Positions 6,929 to 11,339 of a DNA stretch of 11,339 bases are shown in pieces (position 1 is the first letter of the stretch; each line of letters begins with the position of its first letter). The DNA is taken from assembly GCA_021732805.1 (NCBI GenBank), contig JAKFUJ010000457.1, forward strand, positions 1 through 11,339, in the 5' to 3' direction. The position numbers and the translations under genes are program-made. Under the pieces are notes generated by a model that did not search any database, was not told the origin of the DNA, and saw nothing but the letters and a program-made list of their open reading frames with translations. The stretch comes from Betaproteobacteria bacterium (GTDB lineage Bacteria; Pseudomonadota; Gammaproteobacteria; Burkholderiales; SG8-41).

Positions 6929-7639
6929 ATGATTTACCAGATTGCAGGGATGTTGGGCGCCGGGGTGCTGATGGCGGCTTCAGCCTGGGCGGATGAAAGC
7001 AGCGTGCGCAAGGGTTTCGAAGCCAGGTTCCCGACCATGAAAATCGACAGCGTGACGCGCATGCCGTTTGCCGGGTTGTATGAGGTCGTGTTTGACGGAC
7101 AAGTGGTTTATACCGATGAAAAACTGACTTATCTGATGAGCGGCAACCTGTTCGATCTGCGCACAGCCCAGGAACGCAACCTGACCCGCGAGCGGCGTGA
7201 CCAGATTGCGTCCGGCAGCCTGGTCAAGGCTCAGCCCAATGCGATCAAACGCGTCAAAGGCAGCGGCAAACGCATCGTCTATACCTTTGAAGATCCGAAC
7301 TGCGGTTATTGCAAACAACTGCAGAAGGAACTCAACAAGATGACCGACATTACCATTTATACTTTCCTGCTGCCGATCCTGTCTCCCGATTCTGCGGAAA
7401 AATCGAAAGCGATATGGTGCGCCAAGGATCGTGCGAAGGCATGGGATGACATGATGATCAAATCGGTATCCCCGGCAAACGCGGCCAAAAACTGTACGAC
7501 ACCACTGGAAGAGAACCAGGCGCTGGCGCAGCGTTTTGGTGTGCGCGGTACTCCCGCGGTGTATCTCGCGAATGGCCAGCAGGTCGGCGGTTTTTTGCCG
7601 GCCGAAAAGCTGGAACAGGCGCTTGCCGCTGGGCAATAG
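6929..7639 (+). CDS. dsbC: Thiol:disulfide interchange protein DsbC
   Basis: DsbC is the homodimeric periplasmic isomerase that corrects wrong disulfides; it is kept reduced by DsbD. The 236-residue product has a signal peptide (residues 1-21, ending SAWA before D22) and an N-terminal dimerisation domain (about 22-80). A thioredoxin-fold domain follows with the active-site CGYC at 125-128 and the cis-proline motif GTP at 207-209. A second cysteine pair, C164 (AIWCAKD) and C189 (KNC), matches the structural disulfide of E. coli DsbC. I start it at ATG 6929, which gives an export signal and has GGGGA about eight bases upstream. The frame is open further 5' into the hydroxylase gene, but an extended start would bury the signal peptide. 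It lies 74 bases after the hydroxylase and 18 bases before the TonB-like gene. Confidence 0.95.
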   Translation: MIYQIAGMLGAGVLMAASAWADESSVRKGFEARFPTMKIDSVTRMPFAGLYEVVFDGQVVYTDEKLTYLMSGNLFDLRTAQERNLTRERRDQIASGSLVKAQPNAIKRVKGSGKRIVYTFEDPNCGYCKQLQKELNKMTDITIYTFLLPILSPDSAEKSKAIWCAKDRAKAWDDMMIKSVSPANAAKNCTTPLEENQALAQRFGVRGTPAVYLANGQQVGGFLPAEKLEQALAAGQ

Positions 7640-7657
7640 TTACAACTTGCCCGGACC

Positions 7658-8263
7658 ATGGCGCTCCCGTGCCCAGCTTTTGCTGACCAGCCGGCACGAC
7701 GATTGGTGATCGCGCTGGGTGGTTCATTGTTCGTGCATGTTCTGATGGTCGATGGCTGGAGTACTGGCTCCGGAGGGGTGCGTGATGTGCGGGTGGTCGC
7801 GCCGTTTTTGCAGGCGCAACTGGTGGCGCCTGTTCCGGTGGCGCTGGCGCCGGACCCGGGGCTGGAAGCCGTTCCTGTCCGCATAGCGCCCCAGCCGGCA
7901 ACACAGCCGCGCAACAGGGTGCGAGTTACCGCGCCATCAACTTCTTTTGGATACTCCTCCCAAACTGCGGACAGCGGTCCGGATCAGCGGTTTTATCTGG
8001 CGCGGGAGCTCGACCGGTATCCCATGCCGCTGTCGGCGCTGAATCCGGATGGTGGTCTGAACGCGGCGGATGACATCAGCTTGTGGGTCAGTATTGATCA
8101 AGCCGGCCTGGTCATCGAAGCGAAATTCGTTCATTCGACGTTGTCGGCGGAATCGGAACAGCTGGCACGCGCACGCGTGCTGGCGACACGGTTCGCACCG
8201 GCCCTGAGGGACGGCCGGCCGGTGAAAAGCCGGGTATTGGTGGTTCTGGGCAGGGGTGTCTGA
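7658..8263 (+). CDS. TonB-like energy transducer family protein
   Basis: This 201-residue protein has the layout of a short TonB. A cytoplasmic start with paired arginines (R14, R15) precedes one hydrophobic helix (about 16-31) carrying S23 and H27 as SLFVH. That is the SxxxH motif by which TonB couples to ExbB/ExbD. A proline- and alanine-rich periplasmic stretch follows (about 45-95). The C-terminal domain (about 138-199) has the TonB-like pattern ISLWVSIDQAGLVIEAKFV then FAPALRDGRPVKSRVLVVL. TonB transmits proton-motive force to outer-membrane receptors; here that role is inferred. No exbB, exbD or receptor gene is in the window, and the rigid periplasmic linker is shorter than in E. coli TonB, so it may serve another periplasmic function. 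ATG 7658 lies 18 bases after the dsbC stop with only a weak GGA upstream, so translation may be coupled to dsbC. Confidence 0.7.
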   Translation: MALPCPAFADQPARRLVIALGGSLFVHVLMVDGWSTGSGGVRDVRVVAPFLQAQLVAPVPVALAPDPGLEAVPVRIAPQPATQPRNRVRVTAPSTSFGYSSQTADSGPDQRFYLARELDRYPMPLSALNPDGGLNAADDISLWVSIDQAGLVIEAKFVHSTLSAESEQLARARVLATRFAPALRDGRPVKSRVLVVLGRGV

Positions 8264-8283
8264 GCGGGGGCCACAATCCCGCC

Positions 8284-8310
8284 GTGCCCGGACATTCAAG
8301 CGGGCGCTTT
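8284..8310 (+). terminator. Possible weak intrinsic terminator after the TonB-like gene
   Basis: GTGCCCG (8284-8290) pairs with CGGGCGC (8301-8307), seven base pairs including one G-T wobble, around a ten-base loop, and is followed by TTT then GGAG. The stem is GC-rich but the T-run is short. It sits 21 bases after the stop codon, where a terminator of the hydroxylase-dsbC-tonB unit would be expected. Confidence 0.35.
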
Positions 8311-8314
8311 GGAG

Positions 8315-8320
8315 TAAAAT
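8315..8320 (+). promoter_or_regulatory. Possible -10 element upstream of the MBL gene
   Basis: TAAAAT (five of six matches to consensus) lies just after the hairpin. A start near 8327 would give a leader of about 115 bases to ATG 8442. The best -35-like bases (ATTCAA at 8294-8299) are only 15 bases away and match poorly, so this is a candidate only. The rest of the 8264-8441 gap holds no supportable gene. Confidence 0.3.
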
Positions 8321-8441
8321 CAGCGGCCCAGCGCCTCCCTCGAAAGTGCCGCATGCAATCCGTCGCCAGTATGCTGAATGCTGTTTTCTGCAACGCACGC
8401 CTTGATGGCGTGGCGTACCGGAATTAGATCGGGCAACGGCG

Positions 8442-9209
8442 ATGCGACTGCGTGTCATGGGCTGCTCCGGCAGCATTGGCGGACAACAGCACCGCACCAC
8501 TTCGTTTCTGGTGGATCAGGACATCCTGATTGATGCGGGAACCGGCGTTGGTGAACTGTCGCTCGCCGAGCTGACGCTGATCGACCACATTTTCATTACC
8601 CATTCGCACCTCGATCATGTTGATTCCATTGCCTTTTTCCTGGACTCGGTCGGCGCCTTGCGATCCAGGCCGGTGACGGTGTATGCAACGGGTCCGACCA
8701 TCAACATTCTGAAGAAGAATCTGTTCAACTGGGACATCTGGCCGGATTTTTCGGTGATACCGACCCCCGAAGAACCTTTCATGCGCTACCAGGAAATCGC
8801 TGTGGGCAGCGTGATCGAACTGGGCGGGCGGAAAATCACGGCGTTGCCGGCGATTCATACCGTGCCGGCGGTGGGGTATCTTCTGGACAGCGGCAAAAGC
8901 AGCCTGGTGTTCAGCGGCGACACCGGACCGAATGACGGTTTGTGGGAAATCGTGAACCGTACTGATAATCTGAAATACCTGATTATCGAGACCGCATTTT
9001 CCGACAAGGACCGCCGTCTGGCGGAACTCGCAAAACATCTGTGTCCCTCCATGCTTGGTGAGGAACTGGCCAAGCTGAAGCGCCCGGTGGAGGTTTACAT
9101 CACCCACCTGAAGCCCAGCGAAATCGAGCTGACCATGCAGGAAATCGAGGAACTGCCGGTGGAGACACCACCGCGGCTGTTGCAGAATAATCACGTATTC
9201 GAATTCTGA
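8442..9209 (+). CDS. MBL-fold hydrolase, class II cyclic-nucleotide phosphodiesterase-like
   Basis: This 255-residue soluble enzyme belongs to the metallo-beta-lactamase superfamily. The dinuclear metal site is complete: HSHLDH with H54, H56, D58 and H59; H139 in AIHTVPAVGY; D160 in FSGDTGPND; and H222 in YITHLKPSE. The N-terminal GCSGSIGG followed by TTSFLVDQDILIDAG, and the HxHLDH signature, resemble class II 3',5'-cyclic-nucleotide phosphodiesterases (yeast PDE1/Vibrio CpdP type). The substrate could still be another phosphodiester, as in tRNase Z-like relatives. There is no signal peptide, so it is probably cytoplasmic. ATG 8442 starts right at the first conserved strand; its upstream GGGCAACGGCG is a poor ribosome binding site. 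It precedes the HD-GYP gene by 96 bases on the same strand, in a neighbourhood of nucleotide-signalling domains. Confidence 0.85.
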   Translation: MRLRVMGCSGSIGGQQHRTTSFLVDQDILIDAGTGVGELSLAELTLIDHIFITHSHLDHVDSIAFFLDSVGALRSRPVTVYATGPTINILKKNLFNWDIWPDFSVIPTPEEPFMRYQEIAVGSVIELGGRKITALPAIHTVPAVGYLLDSGKSSLVFSGDTGPNDGLWEIVNRTDNLKYLIIETAFSDKDRRLAELAKHLCPSMLGEELAKLKRPVEVYITHLKPSEIELTMQEIEELPVETPPRLLQNNHVFEF

Positions 9210-9263
9210 TGCTGTTCCGGTGCGCTTGCGCGTACCCGCGGCAGGGCGGAAAATTCCTCAGGG

Positions 9264-9288
9264 GCTGCCAGGGGATGCTGGTGGCAGC
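9264..9288. repeat. Perfect inverted repeat in the HD-GYP leader
   Basis: GCTGCCA (9264-9270) and TGGCAGC (9282-9288) form a perfect 7-bp inverted repeat around an 11-base spacer, ending 17 bases before the HD-GYP ATG. No T-run follows, so it is not an intrinsic terminator. It could be an mRNA hairpin affecting translation of a start that has no clear Shine-Dalgarno sequence, or an operator. A second small hairpin (GTGCGC-TTGC-GCGTAC, 9220-9235) lies just after the MBL stop. Confidence 0.35.
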
Positions 9289-9305
9289 GGATTGATTCCA
9301 GAACC

Positions 9306-10556
9306 ATGAAAAAAGAAGTTCCCGTAGATAAACTCGAGTTCGGTGTGTTCATCTCCGAATTGGATCGTCCATGGACGGAGACGCCGTTCATGTACCAGGG
9401 GTTCGTACTCGATAACGACAAGCAGCTCGAGGCCCTGAAAAAATACTGCAAGACAGTTTTTATCGACCTCGACAAGGGGCCGGACCTTCCGGACCGCAGC
9501 GAGCTGCTGACCAGCCGCGTTGGTGAGGCTCCCCGACCCAAGCTCGCCGAACCGCTGGGTCCCAGTGTGCTGACCACCATCAAGCACAAGGTCACGTACA
9601 AGGAAAAAGCGACCGTCGACGAAGAGTTGCCGATCGCGCGCACCGTCCAGCGCAAAACCGAAGTGGTGCTGAAAGACATCATGGGCACGGTGCAGGCGGG
9701 CAAGGCGCTGGATGCGCCGCGCGTGCAGGAGGCCGTGACCAGCATGACCGACAGCGTCGTGCGCAATCCCGACGCGATGATGCTGCTGGCCAAGCTGAAG
9801 GCCAAGGGCGGGCACACGCTGGACCGTGCGTTCGGGGTTTCCATTTACATGCTGACCTTCGGCCGCTTCCTGCAGTTGCCGCGCGAACAACTCGATCTGC
9901 TGGGCATGGTCGGATTGCTGCAGGATGTCGGCATGACTGCCGTGCCTGAAGAGGTGGTGGCGAAAAAAGAGCCGCTGACCAAGGTCGAGCTGATGGTGTG
10001 TCGCAGCCATGTTGCCCATTCACTCTCCATCATCAGGGAAACACCGGGCCTGCCGCCCGAATTACCTGCGCTGGTCGAGCTGCATCACGAGCGTTACAAC
10101 GGCAGCGGTTATCCCAAGGGATTGAAAGCGGATCAGATCGGCTTGTTCGGTTCCATCGCCGGACTGGTTGATTGTTTTGATGCGATGACCCATCCGCGAC
10201 CGTATGCGGAAGTTTATTCGCCGTCGAACGCGCTCAATCATCTCTACAACACGCGCAATGTCCAGTTCGATGGTCCGCTGGTCGAGCAGTTCGTGCAATG
10301 CATCGGTATTTTCCCGGTGGGCGCGCTGGTTGAGCTGAACTCGGGCGAGGTCGGCATCGTCATTGCACAGAACCTGGTGCGCAGGCTGCTGCCGAAGGTG
10401 ATGGTGGTGCTTAATGCCCAGGGCGCGCCGCTCAATCCGCAATTGATACTCGATCTGGCGCAGGAACCGAAAGCCTCGCCGGGGGTGCCGTATCGCATCA
10501 AACGCACGCTGGAGCAGGGCAGTGTCCCCATCGATCCCGCCGAATTCTTCCTCTGA
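9306..10556 (+). CDS. DUF3391/HD-GYP-domain protein with degenerate metal site
   Basis: This is a 416-residue cytoplasmic protein. The N terminus (about 1-55, with FISELDRPWTETPF and FMYQGFVL) is the DUF3391 domain often fused to HD-GYP. The HD-GYP domain spans about 165-310. HD-GYP enzymes hydrolyse cyclic-di-GMP. The GYP signature is intact (HHERYNGSGYP with H260, H261 and G268-Y269-P270), as are H235, D207 and D289. The first helix histidine position is R174, the HD pair is Q206-D207, and the lysine of the HDxGK motif is M210. Loss of two metal-binding histidines predicts little or no phosphodiesterase activity, so a ligand-sensing or scaffold role is inferred. A C-terminal tail of about 100 residues follows (IFPVGALVELNSGEVGIV, as in many family members). 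ATG 9306 is chosen because DUF3391 begins there; no clear ribosome binding site is visible. The next gene begins inside its last codons. Confidence 0.9.
   Translation: MKKEVPVDKLEFGVFISELDRPWTETPFMYQGFVLDNDKQLEALKKYCKTVFIDLDKGPDLPDRSELLTSRVGEAPRPKLAEPLGPSVLTTIKHKVTYKEKATVDEELPIARTVQRKTEVVLKDIMGTVQAGKALDAPRVQEAVTSMTDSVVRNPDAMMLLAKLKAKGGHTLDRAFGVSIYMLTFGRFLQLPREQLDLLGMVGLLQDVGMTAVPEEVVAKKEPLTKVELMVCRSHVAHSLSIIRETPGLPPELPALVELHHERYNGSGYPKGLKADQIGLFGSIAGLVDCFDAMTHPRPYAEVYSPSNALNHLYNTRNVQFDGPLVEQFVQCIGIFPVGALVELNSGEVGIVIAQNLVRRLLPKVMVVLNAQGAPLNPQLILDLAQEPKASPGVPYRIKRTLEQGSVPIDPAEFFL
10511..10524 (+). promoter_or_regulatory. Ribosome binding site deciding the GTG start of the GGDEF gene
   Basis: GGAG at 10511-10514 precedes GTG at 10522-10524 by seven bases, inside the 3' end of the HD-GYP gene. 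This is the best Shine-Dalgarno/start pair in the frame. Later GTG codons at 10606 and 10618 are possible but lack such a site. Confidence 0.6.
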
Positions 10557-11339
10557 TCCGGCTGTAGTCGCTGAGGACTCCGCTCCCGGGCAAGCGGCAG
10601 TCAGCGTGACGGCGCTGGTGACTCGTCTTGCCGAAGAGTTCGGCGCAGATTCCGATACCCTGTCGCGCGTGGCCGCCGTTTTTCGCGACGTACAGGTGCG
10701 TGCGCCCGATCTGTTTGTGCCTGCGGCCGGGACTCTGGCGGGAGCATTCAATGCACATGTTGTCAGCATCGACGATGCGGGCGCTATTCATGCCGCACTG
10801 GGCGAATGGGCGCTGGATGCCGAGAATGAACCATTGGAACGCATGCGGCGCGATTGCCTGCGGTTCCAGGATGCAATGACCCGAGGCATTCTGCGTCTTC
10901 ATGCCGGAGATGCAACCGCCTGCACGGACAACCTGCTCTCCCTGCAGCGTTTCAATTTTCTGCAGCTGGCCTTGCTGGCATCTCTGGCCACCCGCAGTCA
11001 GGAAGAAGGCGGCGTTGTGCGCACGCTGCCGACACCGGAATACGCGGCGTTCATGGAAATTTTCCGCACGACCATGGAAACCCACCGCCAGGAAGGCAAA
11101 CAACTCGGATTGCTGCTGCTGCAGGTCGGCAAGGTCGAGCAGATCGACCGCCAGCTCGGCCTGCAGAAGGGCGAGGCTTTCATGTTGCGCGTCACTCGGC
11201 GCATGCGTGAAGGCGTGCTGCGCAAGCAGGATCAGCTTGGACGTGTCAGTCGTGACCAGTTTGCCTGCCTGCTGCCGCGGATAGCCGGTGAGGGCGTGGC
11301 GATATTGGCGGCGAACAAGATACTTGGCGCCCTGCAAAC
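10522..11339 (+). CDS. Degenerate GGDEF-domain protein (partial, 3' end outside window)
   Basis: The frame is open from GTG 10522 to the window edge, 272 complete codons, overlapping the HD-GYP gene by 35 bases. Residues 1 to about 185 show no domain I recognise; they look largely helical, and no signal peptide or membrane helix is evident. From about 190 the sequence follows a GGDEF domain: LGLLLLQVGKVEQI, then LGLQKGEAFMLRVTRRMREGVL, then LGRVSRDQFACLLP. The catalytic GGDEF is SRDQF (243-247), and the usual metal-binding aspartates in the LDIDxFK strand are Q201 and G203, so diguanylate cyclase activity is very unlikely. An RxxD inhibitory-site motif, RKQD (234-237), stands exactly five residues before SRDQF, the canonical I-site position, so cyclic-di-GMP binding is plausible. 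An EAL domain may follow outside the window, as in many such proteins. Co-translation with the HD-GYP gene is likely. Confidence 0.8.
   Translation, partial: MSPSIPPNSSSDPAVVAEDSAPGQAAVSVTALVTRLAEEFGADSDTLSRVAAVFRDVQVRAPDLFVPAAGTLAGAFNAHVVSIDDAGAIHAALGEWALDAENEPLERMRRDCLRFQDAMTRGILRLHAGDATACTDNLLSLQRFNFLQLALLASLATRSQEEGGVVRTLPTPEYAAFMEIFRTTMETHRQEGKQLGLLLLQVGKVEQIDRQLGLQKGEAFMLRVTRRMREGVLRKQDQLGRVSRDQFACLLPRIAGEGVAILAANKILGALQ

Noticed and set aside
8353..8427. 24-codon open frame ending 14 bases before the MBL gene, considered as a leader peptide
   Set aside because: It has no convincing ribosome binding site, no regulatory codon run and no attenuator-like stems; chance is sufficient.
9220..9235. 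GTGCGC-TTGC-GCGTAC hairpin after the MBL gene, considered as a terminator
   Set aside because: It is followed by CCGCGGCAGG with no T-run, and the stem has a wobble, so there is no support for intrinsic termination.
10498..11337. 279-codon minus-strand open frame at the right end
   Set aside because: It is antisense to the GGDEF-type frame, which is supported by domain pattern and a ribosome binding site.

Overview
The window looks like chromosomal core-type DNA from a moderately GC-rich proteobacterium, most likely a betaproteobacterium. I infer this from gene order (a miaB-phoH/ybeZ-ybeY-corC-lnt string) and from protein resemblance to E. coli homologues (MiaB, YbeZ, YbeY, YbeX, Lnt, DsbC). 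No search was possible, so the taxon is an inference. I see no insertion sequence, integrase, CRISPR array or rRNA.

Left half (1-5478), all on the minus strand. Read in the direction of transcription it runs: a CCA-encoding tRNA with anticodon CAU behind a strong sigma70-type promoter; a 104-residue exported protein of unknown function; miaB (tRNA ms2i6A37 methylthiotransferase); a PhoH-like ATPase (ybeZ); ybeY (rRNA-processing metalloprotein); corC/ybeX (CBS-domain protein); and lnt (apolipoprotein N-acyltransferase), which runs off the left edge. The genes are packed tightly. miaB/phoH and phoH/ybeY share 4-base TTGA and GTGA overlaps, and miaB, phoH and ybeY use GTG, TTG and GTG starts. 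I see no terminator between the tRNA and the protein genes, so read-through from the tRNA promoter is possible.

Middle (5479-8441), plus strand. A divergent intergenic region leads to a ubiquinone-type FAD hydroxylase, then dsbC (periplasmic disulfide isomerase), then a short TonB-like protein with a recognisable SxxxH membrane-helix motif. A GC-rich hairpin followed by TTT after the TonB-like gene may end this unit.

Right part (8442-11339), plus strand. A metallo-beta-lactamase-fold hydrolase resembling class II cyclic-nucleotide phosphodiesterases is followed by a DUF3391/HD-GYP protein. A partial gene then starts inside the end of the HD-GYP gene, at a GTG with a good ribosome binding site, and encodes a GGDEF-type domain. 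The HD-GYP domain has lost key metal ligands (the HD pair is QD). The GGDEF motif is SRDQF, with the metal-binding aspartate also gone, but an RxxD inhibitory-site motif remains at canonical spacing. The pair therefore looks like a non-catalytic cyclic-di-GMP-sensing unit, and is the most interesting part of the window.
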